This document shows, one piece after another, positions 1-7,662 of a stretch of 64,000 nucleotides of DNA (position 1 is the first letter of the stretch; every line of letters begins with the position of its first letter). The stretch covers positions 1 to 64,000 of the forward strand of contig DATBRG010000005.1 of assembly GCA_036560445.1 (NCBI GenBank), given 5' to 3'. Made by a program: the position numbers and the translations under genes. Below the pieces are notes generated by a model. That model did no database searches. It had not been told where the DNA came from and worked only from the letters and a program-made list of their open reading frames with translations. The DNA comes from DATBRG01 sp036560445. GTDB lineage: Bacteria > Pseudomonadota > Gammaproteobacteria > Burkholderiales > Methylophilaceae.

Positions 1-142
1 GGGTTTCCAGCAACTTGATGCCGTTATGCTTGATGCATGGGGTACCGATTTCAAGGATGTCTACGTGTGGAGCAACCTTTTCAGCCAGTGCTACGGTTGC
101 GTCAAAATCCAGTGAATCTAATGCCATTTGAGTTAATGCCAC
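1..142 (-). CDS. hps: 3-hexulose-6-phosphate synthase, N-terminal part (cut by window edge)
   Basis: RuMP-cycle enzyme that condenses formaldehyde with ribulose 5-phosphate to hexulose 6-phosphate in the cytoplasm. Only the first 47 codons are inside the window; they read MALTQMALDSLDFDATVALA and go on to a VDILEIGTPCIKHNGI stretch, the typical N-terminus of this family with its first beta strands. The start is GTG at 142, chosen because a GGAGG ribosome binding site lies 7 bases upstream; an in-frame ATG at 127 has no such site. It lies downstream of tal on the same strand, but a terminator and a good promoter between them suggest it is transcribed separately. The second RuMP enzyme, hexulose-phosphate isomerase, would be expected beyond the edge but is not seen. 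Confidence 0.93.
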   Translation of the reverse strand, partial: MALTQMALDSLDFDATVALAEKVAPHVDILEIGTPCIKHNGIKLLET

Positions 143-185
143 GATACTTCCTCCAATAGGGTTACAGATAAATACTACTTTTATT

Positions 186-222
186 AAAAAAGCCGGACTG
201 CAATCTTAAAACGCAATCCGAC
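186..222 (-). terminator. Intrinsic terminator after tal
   Basis: On the minus strand a 10-bp stem (bases 213-222 with 192-201, including two G-T pairs) is followed by six T residues (186-191). It lies 41 bases past the tal stop codon, so it should end tal transcription before hps. Confidence 0.7.
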
Positions 223-231
223 CCGAGTCAA
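203..231 (-). promoter_or_regulatory. Sigma-70-type promoter for hps, overlapping the tal terminator
   Basis: TTGACT (231-226) and TAAGAT (208-203) are spaced by exactly 17 bases on the minus strand, pointing at hps. The predicted start near 196 lies inside the right arm of the tal terminator, so hps transcripts would contain only half of that stem and escape termination. This leaves a leader of about 50 bases before the GGAGG site. Inferred from sequence only. Confidence 0.5.
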
Positions 232-262
232 CGCATAATGCGTGACATGTACTACCTCGTTG

Positions 263-1213
263 TTACAACTTCTCAGCCAGAGCCTTTTCCAGTTTAATCT
301 GGTCGGCAACGAAGCCACGAATGCCTTCAGACAACTTTTCAGTTGCCATTGCATCTTCGTTAAGCTGGAAGCGGAACTCTTTTTCGCTCAGCATCGCTGG
401 ACGTTGGGTAGTAGCACCCTTGTCACTCAGCACACGTGGCAGGCTACCTTCAGTCTTACCCAGCTCTTCCAGCAGTGCTGGGGCAATGGTCAGACGGTCG
501 CAACCAGCCAGAGCAGTGATCTCACCGATGTTACGGAAAGACGCCCCCATAACCACAGTCTTGTACCCGTGTTCTTTGTAGTATGCGTAAATCTTGCGAA
601 CTGACAGAACGCCTGGATCGGTTTCCGAGGTGTAGGCTTCACCAGTCTTGGCCTTGTACCAGTCAAGGATACGGCCAACAAACGGCGAGATCAGGAATAC
701 GCCAGCTTCAGCACAGGCGCGAGCTTGACCAAAACCAAACAGCAGGGTCAGGTTGCAGTTGATGCCTTCTTTTTCAAGCTGTTCACCAGCCTTGATACCT
801 TCCCAGGTAGATGCCAGCTTGATCAGTACACGGCTTTTATCTACGCCGGCTTCCTTGTATAGCTGAATGATCTTGCGGCCTTTGGCCACCATAGCGTCGA
901 TGTCGAATGACAGACGTGCATCCACTTCAGTGGAGATACGGCCAGGAATATGTTTCTGGATTTCCAGCCCGATAGAAACAGCCAGCTTGTCGGCTGCGTT
1001 TTCAATTTGTTGTTCCTTGCTGCCGCCATGCTTCTTGGCATAGGCGATCGCATCTTCAATCAGTGGTGCGTATTGTGGCAGGGTGCTGGCCTTGAGCAAC
1101 AGCGATGGGTTGGTGGTGGCGTCAACCGGTTTCAGGGTCTTGATCGCTTCAACGTCGCCGGTATCAGCAACGATTGTGGTCATGTCCTTTAATTGTTCTA
1201 ACAAACTAGCCAT
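263..1213 (-). CDS. tal: Transaldolase
   Basis: Transfers a dihydroxyacetone unit between sugar phosphates; in this organism it belongs to the rearrangement branch of the RuMP cycle that regenerates ribulose 5-phosphate. The 316-residue protein has the length and motifs of the TalB class: DATTNPSLLL at residues 31-40 and IKLASTWEG with the Schiff-base lysine at position 132, the same number as in E. coli TalB. Start ATG at 1213 has a GGAGGAG site just upstream. The 179-base gap before it carries a small hairpin (1349-1363) but no strong promoter that I could pick out. Downstream is a terminator and then hps, placing two RuMP genes side by side next to the H4MPT cluster. Confidence 0.96.
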   Translation of the reverse strand: MASLLEQLKDMTTIVADTGDVEAIKTLKPVDATTNPSLLLKASTLPQYAPLIEDAIAYAKKHGGSKEQQIENAADKLAVSIGLEIQKHIPGRISTEVDARLSFDIDAMVAKGRKIIQLYKEAGVDKSRVLIKLASTWEGIKAGEQLEKEGINCNLTLLFGFGQARACAEAGVFLISPFVGRILDWYKAKTGEAYTSETDPGVLSVRKIYAYYKEHGYKTVVMGASFRNIGEITALAGCDRLTIAPALLEELGKTEGSLPRVLSDKGATTQRPAMLSEKEFRFQLNEDAMATEKLSEGIRGFVADQIKLEKALAEKL

Positions 1214-1392
1214 GATGCTCCTCCTTGGTATGCTTACTAAATTAGTTCTGAAATGCGAAACGAAAATCTCGAAGATGAAATCTTTAGAAAGCGGATATTA
1301 CTACGACAAGCAGCCAGTTTGAACTCATTTTTTACTTTTGATGCTGTTGCACTACAAGAGTGCGCAAGTCAAATACTCAAAAATTGAGGCGT

Positions 1393-2250
1393 CTAGTTAG
1401 CACATATATTCAGTAAATCCGCTACCAGCAAGCTCGCCACGGTAAGGTCGGCACTGGTCCCGGGATTCAGGCCGCGCGCTTTGAGTGAGGCATCGAACTT
1501 AAGCAGTTCACGCTGGTATTGTTTGGGGTTGTCTGCAGTCAGCAAGGCTTGCTCGTGAACCGTAGCCTCCTCTCGCAAGCTAGCCGCAACGATTTTCCCA
1601 AGCTTACGTGCGACATGGCTATCGTCAAATCTAGCCAGGAACCCCAGATACACGGCGCTTACAGCCCAAGCTGGCCGACCCCAATGCTCAATGGTTTCGA
1701 GGTAGCGCGTGACTCCAAAATCAAAAATGTCGATAAACCCATGTGCATACTGATAGGCAATGCGGTCACGTGACTCAGCCTCTATCATGGCATCAAGCAA
1801 AGTAACTTCCGGTAAACCATGCACATCGTAATTTGCACTCTCTCCCAACCCTGCCGGATTAGCTCTGACTATTGCCTGGTATGCGAATCTGGCATCTTCC
1901 ACCGTGAGGTTTTGCAGCACATCAACCAGCGACTCCCTGAAGCCAGACTTCTGACCATGTAGTGCGGCATGAATCAACGGGGAGCAAAGCAGGACTATGC
2001 CAAGATTAGTATTGCAACCAACGGCCAGCCAAGTAGCATCTACAGCCGCATCAATACGCTCACCAACAGTTAACCCCGGCTTGGCAATAACACGGGAAGA
2101 GGCATCAGCACTTTTAACAAAATCCTGCACCACCATGCCATGCCCATCGGCAAAGATATGTACATTACCGGGCTTTAACGCCTCGATCTCGGCCAGGCAA
2201 GCCGCTTTGAAGGCTGCCGCTGCTTCAGCAGGGGCTATGTTCCGGATCAT
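1393..2250 (-). CDS. CitG/MdcB-like protein of the H4MPT gene cluster
   Basis: A 285-residue protein resembling the triphosphoribosyl-dephospho-CoA synthase family (CitG/MdcB): the N-terminal KAACLAEIEALKPGNVH block followed by a region rich in Asp, Ala and Thr (DAAVDATWLAVGCNTNLG). In methylotrophs, members of this family sit in the H4MPT gene clusters (from memory, orf7 of Methylobacterium extorquens, next to mch and orf5) and are thought to act in biosynthesis of H4MPT or methylofuran rather than of citrate-lyase cofactor; the reaction is not known to me. No citrate or malonate lyase genes are nearby, which supports the C1 role. It overlaps the preceding ATP-grasp gene by 4 bases (ATGA), so translation is probably coupled. 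It is the last gene of the minus-strand cluster. Confidence 0.75.
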   Translation of the reverse strand: MIRNIAPAEAAAAFKAACLAEIEALKPGNVHIFADGHGMVVQDFVKSADASSRVIAKPGLTVGERIDAAVDATWLAVGCNTNLGIVLLCSPLIHAALHGQKSGFRESLVDVLQNLTVEDARFAYQAIVRANPAGLGESANYDVHGLPEVTLLDAMIEAESRDRIAYQYAHGFIDIFDFGVTRYLETIEHWGRPAWAVSAVYLGFLARFDDSHVARKLGKIVAASLREEATVHEQALLTADNPKQYQRELLKFDASLKARGLNPGTSADLTVASLLVADLLNICAN

Positions 2251-3170
2251 GAAGCAACCGCATACCCTGTTTTTGTACGATCGATCCTGGAAAGAAAATC
2301 GTCTACCAGCACCTGTGCAATATCCAGCTCGCTGACCGCCTGCAGACCTTTCCAGGCTGGGATGCTATTCACTTCCAACACATACAGGCGGCCTTTGCGA
2401 TCACGGATTATATCGACCCCACAATAATCAATATCTACCGCCTTGGCTGCTGCGATTGCGAGTTCTGCAATCTCCCCCTCGGCCCTGACCGCCTCGCAGC
2501 GTCCGCCCAGAGCGACATTATTGACCCAGCTGGCCCCATGCCGCGCCATGGCCGAAACTGCCTTACCATCGATGACAAATACCCGGAAGTCATGCCATGC
2601 GCCCTCACCGCTATCTATATAAGTTTGCAGATAATAAAGGCCATCAACATGTTCCTGCATGGGCACTGGCAACGGATTATTATGGCTAAGCAGACGCACA
2701 CCCTGCCCTTGCGAACCGAATAATGGCTTGATGACCAGGGCCCGGCCAGCCATGGTTTCCCGGCGCATGATCGTTTCTGCGTGATGGCGCGATTCACAGA
2801 CCCAGGTAGGCGGCGTTGGCACCTGGTTAAGGTGCAAAAGCAAGCTGGTCATGGCTTTATCTACTGTACGCTCGATAGCCCGACCATCGTTATAGACCAG
2901 CACCCCAAGCAAGTTGAGCGCATGCAGGATATCCAGCCGTGCTATAACCTGTTGCAAGGTACCGCCCGGCACCCCGCGCACAAAAACCGCTTCAGGTAAT
3001 GCATCCTCAAAATGCGGAATCTCTACTCCTACTTGGCCCGGCGCCAAGTCAAAACGGCAATCTTTGAGGGAGATAAATACCGCTTCCCTGCCACGCACGG
3101 CAAAAGCCTCGCTTAACTTCTTACCGTGCCAGCCAGGATCGTCAGTAAAAACAGGAACTTTGGGATTCAC
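2247..3170 (-). CDS. RimK-like ATP-grasp ligase of the H4MPT cluster
   Basis: ATP-grasp carboxylate-amine ligase of 307 residues. Visible ATP-grasp elements include RALVIKPLFGSQGQGVRLL (the glycine-rich loop, about residues 145-163), WHDFRVFVIDGKAVSAMAR and the metal-binding end DIIRDRKGRLYVLEVNSIPAW. RimK-type enzymes add glutamate to proteins or cofactors; archaeal relatives add glutamate to tetrahydromethanopterin or F420. Here the gene lies directly after mch, matching (from memory) orf5 of the M. extorquens cluster, so a role in making the H4MPT or polyglutamylated methylofuran cofactor is likely but inferred. The start is GTG at 3170, sharing one base with the mch stop codon (TAGTG), and the 3' end overlaps the CitG-like gene by 4 bases. 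Confidence 0.8.
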   Translation of the reverse strand: MNPKVPVFTDDPGWHGKKLSEAFAVRGREAVFISLKDCRFDLAPGQVGVEIPHFEDALPEAVFVRGVPGGTLQQVIARLDILHALNLLGVLVYNDGRAIERTVDKAMTSLLLHLNQVPTPPTWVCESRHHAETIMRRETMAGRALVIKPLFGSQGQGVRLLSHNNPLPVPMQEHVDGLYYLQTYIDSGEGAWHDFRVFVIDGKAVSAMARHGASWVNNVALGGRCEAVRAEGEIAELAIAAAKAVDIDYCGVDIIRDRKGRLYVLEVNSIPAWKGLQAVSELDIAQVLVDDFLSRIDRTKTGYAVAS

Positions 3171-4147
3171 TAGCCTGGGTAACCGAACGATTGATCCAGC
3201 AAGCCAGCATCGAGCTTGCCGGCACTGAAGCTGTTACCAGACTCCAAAGCAGTGACGGTCACTGCGGCCGGACTGAACAGCATGGGATCTATCTGGTAAA
3301 AATCCATATTGACCACCTTGAATACTTCGGCGAATGGGCGACCATAGTCACGCGAAGCACTGCTCGGCAATTCTTTAGCCAGCTTGGCGGCAGCTTCATC
3401 GCCGCCTTTAACAAAAATATGTGCATGCCCGCCAAACAGAATAGCGTCATTGGTACGTCCCATTCCTGTCAGGAAATCGGGCGATGGTGGTGGTAATGGT
3501 GCACTCGCCATGCCGTCGACTACCTGTTCCAAGGGGAAACGCAGGACGTGGATCTTATGCATGGCAACTTCAAGCACGCGCGCAACAATCTGCACTGTGC
3601 CAGCTAGGCTTCGCGTTGGGGCCAGGATAAAAGTAAGGTTTTCCGACTTGATACCGGTGTCATGCGACACTTTATCTATCACCTCTATTGGGGGCACCTG
3701 ATCACTCTCCAACACCAGGCAGGCTGCACCGGTTTTATCTTGGTAACCCAGCTCTTGGTATAACTCCTCACGGCCAGCCAAAGCACGGCCAGGACCTGAA
3801 CCCAGTGAAAAGAACTTGTCGTGCGCCAAGCTCCATCCAGCATATTGGCTACCGAGGCAAGACAAAACCGGATTATTGGAGTGCACAGACAGCATCCATG
3901 GCCAGTGGCTGAATTGACTGGAACTATGCAAACTGACATGGCCAAGACCGCCCATGCATATTTCAGCAATCAGGCGCCCAGCCTCAAGCCCTCCGGTATG
4001 GTTGATGCCGGCGTCAACGATGGTACAACCATTTGCAAGCCTATCAACGCCAAGACGCAAAGATTTTGCATTATCAAGCAGAGACTTGACCAAGGGATTG
4101 GTCAGTTGGTTGACACTAGGCCAGTTGCTGCTATCTATCCTGCCCAT
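3170..4147 (-). CDS. mch: Methenyltetrahydromethanopterin cyclohydrolase
   Basis: Hydrolyses methenyl-H4MPT to formyl-H4MPT, the step between MtdB and the Fhc complex in formaldehyde oxidation. The protein (325 residues from the chosen start) shows the family's conserved blocks VDAGINHTGGLEAGRLIAEI near the N-terminus, and MGRTNDAILFGGHAHIFVKG and YGRPFAEVFKVVNMDFYQID nearer the C-terminus. I use ATG at 4147, which places PLVKSLL at the same distance from the N-terminus as in other Mch proteins; a TTG at 4195 would add 16 residues (start KKITGGHNLI type) and cannot be excluded because no strong ribosome binding site marks either. It lies in the middle of a tightly packed run of H4MPT genes on the minus strand. 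Confidence 0.93.
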   Translation of the reverse strand: MGRIDSSNWPSVNQLTNPLVKSLLDNAKSLRLGVDRLANGCTIVDAGINHTGGLEAGRLIAEICMGGLGHVSLHSSSQFSHWPWMLSVHSNNPVLSCLGSQYAGWSLAHDKFFSLGSGPGRALAGREELYQELGYQDKTGAACLVLESDQVPPIEVIDKVSHDTGIKSENLTFILAPTRSLAGTVQIVARVLEVAMHKIHVLRFPLEQVVDGMASAPLPPPSPDFLTGMGRTNDAILFGGHAHIFVKGGDEAAAKLAKELPSSASRDYGRPFAEVFKVVNMDFYQIDPMLFSPAAVTVTALESGNSFSAGKLDAGLLDQSFGYPG

Positions 4148-4199
4148 GATTAAATTATGGCCCCCGGTGATTTTCTTATTATATTTAGCTAACAATACT

Positions 4200-5306
4200 T
4201 TATTGTGCTATCAGGGACAACAATGCTTTAGCCCTGAGCATGACCAACTCCTGCGCTGCTTCCGTCTTATCAGCTTCAGCTAATAAGGTGCAGAGGGGGT
4301 TATCTGCGGCAACCACACTGCCGCCGACCGGGATATCTGCCACCCAATCCGGCCATTCAGCTGCATCAGGCAACTCCAGATTACACGGGGCATAGACAAT
4401 ATAATGCGCTTTTGCCCGCTTTGGTACTTGCGGCCAATCCGATATATCCCTGGCACATGCCCGTAGATGTAGCTCAAAAAGATTAAAATCTGGTGACTGG
4501 TACAGGTCAAAACTCGCACTCAAGCGCGGATTAATCTCCAACACCAACACCTCGTCACCATTGACCATTGCATCCAGGCTATTCAGGCCGCGCAGGCCCA
4601 CCGCCGCTGTCAGTTGCTGTGCGGCATAGATCAGTTGCTGTTTGACAGATTCGGGCAGACTCACATTAGACACCGCGCCGCCATAACGATAGGGCATGGA
4701 GGGAGATGGCGAAACCCATTGCAGATTAAACCCCACCACTTTGATCTGCATACCATCAGCAGCAAAAAGCAATGATATCGGCACACCGGGAGCTTCTCGC
4801 TGGAAATAGTAACCGGCCTGTGGGCCTATACTGGAAAGCGGCAAAGCCTTGCGTATGTGCGTGCCGCCAGAGCCGCCGCATTGCTTGTACAACCAGCCAG
4901 AAGCATTCTCAAGTGGTTTGAAACTCACTTCCGGATGTGGAATGCGCAACACGCTGAGTAAGGTAAAAAACTGCAGCGGCCGCTTGAGATTACGCACTAC
5001 CTTGGGTGAGTTGCCTATCAAGGGAATGCGTTTACCAACCGACTCCAGTAGATCGGCTGAAGCATCAAAACCGCTAGCGTAGGCGAACCCGATAACCTCA
5101 TCGCAATTAATTTTTGCCATGCAGGCTTCAAAATCTGCCACCTCGAAACCACTCTGTACATAACTTACTGCATAGCTTTGGCTGGCAGCAGACCTTGTAT
5201 CCGCGTCAGCAAAAGCATCCACAGTAATTACCTCATAGCCTGCTGCCGAAGCAGCCTGGGCATAGGGTCTGGCAGAAACTGCCGCAATGATGACCTTGTT
5301 ATTCAC
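4200..5306 (-). CDS. ATP-grasp protein of the H4MPT cluster (Orf17-like)
   Basis: A 368-residue ATP-grasp protein. It starts with a Rossmann-like NKVIIAAVSARPYAQAASAA stretch, has the loop YKQCGGSGGTHIRKA (about residues 140-154) and the metal site LNSLDAMVNGDEVLVLEINP (about 238-257). The layout resembles the ATP-grasp family linked to H4MPT genes in methylotrophs and methanogens (from memory, orf17). Its substrate is unknown to me; a ligase step in H4MPT or methylofuran synthesis is the natural inference. The start is GTG at 5306 with AAGAG upstream; it follows mtdB by 27 bases and precedes mch by 52 bases on the same strand, so it is almost certainly in the same transcript. Confidence 0.75.
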   Translation of the reverse strand: MNNKVIIAAVSARPYAQAASAAGYEVITVDAFADADTRSAASQSYAVSYVQSGFEVADFEACMAKINCDEVIGFAYASGFDASADLLESVGKRIPLIGNSPKVVRNLKRPLQFFTLLSVLRIPHPEVSFKPLENASGWLYKQCGGSGGTHIRKALPLSSIGPQAGYYFQREAPGVPISLLFAADGMQIKVVGFNLQWVSPSPSMPYRYGGAVSNVSLPESVKQQLIYAAQQLTAAVGLRGLNSLDAMVNGDEVLVLEINPRLSASFDLYQSPDFNLFELHLRACARDISDWPQVPKRAKAHYIVYAPCNLELPDAAEWPDWVADIPVGGSVVAADNPLCTLLAEADKTEAAQELVMLRAKALLSLIAQ

Positions 5307-5333
5307 GCGGCTCTTTTTGATTGCATGTCTGAG

Positions 5334-6230
5334 CTACTTAATACTTTTGCGCGCCATTTCAAAGGCGGAGACAAAATCCAGGTATTGTGGTTTTTCAGCA
5401 TCCAGCATCTGCTTAAGCAGGTTATGCTGGGTACTATATTTCACGTTGCCAATGGCCAGCGCACCTATGCCAAAAGCCTGTGTGCCTGCAATCGGCACTC
5501 CATCGGCCATCACATCGACACCTTCGGCACCAGCTGGTGGTACAGCATTGACATCGGCCACTATCTTGAGTGTTTTTGAGCCGGCCATCTGTGCCAGCGA
5601 TAGCACTTGCACCCCAGCAGCAGCGGCGCATAGGGCGATATCCGTCTGCTGCAAGATAGCCTCTTTCAGTTGCTCACTACTGCCATCCGTACAACCGATA
5701 TTGAGGTTATAACGCCGGTTAAAATTTTCCGCCTTGGCTTGAGTGTCCTGGATTGAGCGGTGTGATACCAGCTCAACATTCGCGCCATACTTTGCTGCAA
5801 TCACTGCAGTACAACCACCAACAGGGCCAGTAGCGCCGAAAACGCTTACCCTGCGACCACGCAAATCACCGCCGAAGCCTTTAATCAAGTGCTGCTCGAC
5901 CTTGGCCATCATGGCACCAGCAGTGGTAAATGCACCTGAGGGGTCAGCAAACAGTGAGATTTCGAATGGCGGGAACATCGCCTCTCTGGCTGCGGCAAGC
6001 ATATCCATGGCCACATCAATATCGCGACCACCGATAAAGATCGCTTCACGTTTCACACCACTAGGGCTACGCGAGAACATGGCGTCCTGTACTAGTGTGG
6101 CGACCTCTTTAAGCTCTACATGCGGATAGGGCATGATTTTGTCGAAACCGGCGTCGTATGCCATATTGACATCAAACGGACTGGCATTTTTCGCTGCCGT
6201 GATTAAATGGAGGATGGAGACTTTTTCCAT
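5334..6230 (-). CDS. mtdB: NAD(P)-dependent methylene-tetrahydromethanopterin dehydrogenase
   Basis: Oxidises methylene-H4MPT to methenyl-H4MPT, yielding NAD(P)H. The 298-residue length fits the MtdA/MtdB family. The N-terminal half carries the pterin-binding region (DAGFDKIMPYPHVE; GGRDIDVAMDML), and the second half a Rossmann nucleotide site VSVFGATGPVGGCTAVIAAK at about residues 129-148 followed by VELVSHRS. I call MtdB rather than MtdA because it lies inside an H4MPT cluster beside mch; the sequence alone does not separate the two cofactors with certainty. ATG at 6230 comes 2 bases after the stop codon of the RFAP synthase gene, a coupling arrangement. Confidence 0.9.
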   Translation of the reverse strand: MEKVSILHLITAAKNASPFDVNMAYDAGFDKIMPYPHVELKEVATLVQDAMFSRSPSGVKREAIFIGGRDIDVAMDMLAAAREAMFPPFEISLFADPSGAFTTAGAMMAKVEQHLIKGFGGDLRGRRVSVFGATGPVGGCTAVIAAKYGANVELVSHRSIQDTQAKAENFNRRYNLNIGCTDGSSEQLKEAILQQTDIALCAAAAGVQVLSLAQMAGSKTLKIVADVNAVPPAGAEGVDVMADGVPIAGTQAFGIGALAIGNVKYSTQHNLLKQMLDAEKPQYLDFVSAFEMARKSIK

Positions 6231-6232
6231 AT

Positions 6233-7240
6233 TTATTCAGACATATTCAATTTAGTTGATGCCTCATTGAGGTCGAATACCTCACCGCCTCGATTACGGC
6301 CTTTACACAGCATAAATGTCAACGAAGCATAATGCGAGAACTGCGTCTGAATTTTTAATAAAAACTCTTCCGCTTCTGCCTCACTGGCAAATGCCGCAAA
6401 ACTGGTTGGCCCCCATGAACTTTGGCCATAACAGGCAATGCCTTGCATACCCAGCCACTCCAACACCTCCGCCACTCGCGGACTAGCGTAACGGCCACCC
6501 TGGGCAGGGGCAAAATGGTCGCCGGTACGCTCCTGTAATTCACGTATCGCAGCGCCAAAAGTCGCCAGATCATGCTCGGCAAGGGCTGGCAGGGCCTGCA
6601 TCAAAACACGACGGCAAAGCGCTGCTGCAATATCTGCCGGGAACTCCGGCAAACGACGGAAGGCTTCAATTTCCTGCTCGCCATGCATTCCCTCACTAGC
6701 GTTATCAAAAATGAGCAGAATACGCCAGGCATCGGGGAAGTCTGCCCGTGCAATCACCGGAGGAATCACTGTTCGAGCGCCACGCCCGCCATCAATGACC
6801 ACACCACCTGCAGCAAAGGTACCTAGGCCAATACCAGAGCGCGCGCCGCGCTCAGTCAGCATAGCAACATCTTGCGGAATAAGATTAAGGCTATATAGCC
6901 TGTTGATGGCCAGCCCTACCGCCATCGACATCTGTGTACCAGAACCCAACCCCGCATGCTCAGGAATGCTTTGCCCTAACCGCATATGCATACCTCCCTG
7001 CAAATTCAAGACCTTGGCCAGCTTCTCAGCTACTTTCTTGGCACGGCTGGCGCCCGGCCCTTCTGCTTCAAACTCATCAGCCCGCCAAGCTTGCAGTTCA
7101 ATTGCGGGGCGATCCAGCGACAATCCTATACTGCCAAAGCGCCGCCCCAGGTCGCCGTTCAAATCAAAAAACCCCATATGCAAGCGTGCGCTAGTCACTA
7201 CGGCTACCGCGTTTGCTTGACTCAAGCTGCTTGATGACAT
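6233..7240 (-). CDS. mptG: Beta-ribofuranosylaminobenzene 5'-phosphate (RFAP) synthase
   Basis: Catalyses the first committed step of H4MPT synthesis, joining p-aminobenzoate to PRPP with loss of CO2. It is a GHMP-kinase-fold protein: SARLHMGFFDLNGDLGRRFG near the N-terminus, then the glycine/serine motif PEHAGLGSGTQMSMAVGLAI and a C-terminal QSSWGPTSFAAFAS motif typical of RFAP synthases. The equivalent gene is called orf4 in M. extorquens (from memory). ATG at 7240 is used; an upstream TTG at 7267 would add nine residues, and neither has a clear ribosome binding site. First gene of the minus-strand H4MPT operon; a weak candidate promoter (TTGCAA 7316-7311, TACAAT 7295-7290, 15-base spacer) lies ahead of it. 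Confidence 0.88.
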   Translation of the reverse strand: MSSSSLSQANAVAVVTSARLHMGFFDLNGDLGRRFGSIGLSLDRPAIELQAWRADEFEAEGPGASRAKKVAEKLAKVLNLQGGMHMRLGQSIPEHAGLGSGTQMSMAVGLAINRLYSLNLIPQDVAMLTERGARSGIGLGTFAAGGVVIDGGRGARTVIPPVIARADFPDAWRILLIFDNASEGMHGEQEIEAFRRLPEFPADIAAALCRRVLMQALPALAEHDLATFGAAIRELQERTGDHFAPAQGGRYASPRVAEVLEWLGMQGIACYGQSSWGPTSFAAFASEAEAEEFLLKIQTQFSHYASLTFMLCKGRNRGGEVFDLNEASTKLNMSE

Positions 7241-7662
7241 GGGCTGATTAACATGGCTAGTGTTCAAAATAATTGCGATTTGGCTTCGTATTGTAACGTA
7301 GCGACCAGCATTGCAACACTCGGGGCGAGCAGATTAGTAGCATGGCTTGGCCTTGTGTTGTATTAAGGAAACGATGGGCGTAGATTTGAAAACGGGATCC
7401 CGAGGCAGCATTCGGAAGATATTAAACTGCCTGATGAGTCAGCTTTGTCGCCTTGACGCTCGCTTTCCTTCAGTTGCATAATCAATCAAGTTTTAGTTGC
7501 CGCTTGCCTGCTTAAGTTTAATCATCATTGGCATGCCCCCAGCTGCAGACATTTTGAACCGAACCAGGAATCAATTTGTGCTGCTGCAATCTAAAAACTT
7601 TTACTCAAAATCAAATTTGAAGCACGCCGCTGAGAGCGTGCCTATTGAGGATAAGGTTGCGG
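7241..7662. other. Control region between the divergent H4MPT operon and fhcBADC
   Basis: About 420 bases with no convincing gene. It must hold the promoters for mptG (minus) and fhcB (plus). A TACAAT at 7295-7290 with TTGCAA at 7316-7311 faces mptG but with a short spacer. A hairpin GCACGC/GCGTGC (7622-7627 with 7636-7641) sits just before the fhcB ribosome binding site. A 35-codon open frame beginning at 7374 with AAGGAA before it was considered and not called. Confidence 0.5.

Noticed and set aside
7374..7481. 35-codon open frame between mptG and fhcB with AAGGAA in front of ATG
   Set aside because: Ribosome site is only 3-4 bases from the ATG, length is near chance expectation, and the peptide resembles nothing I know.
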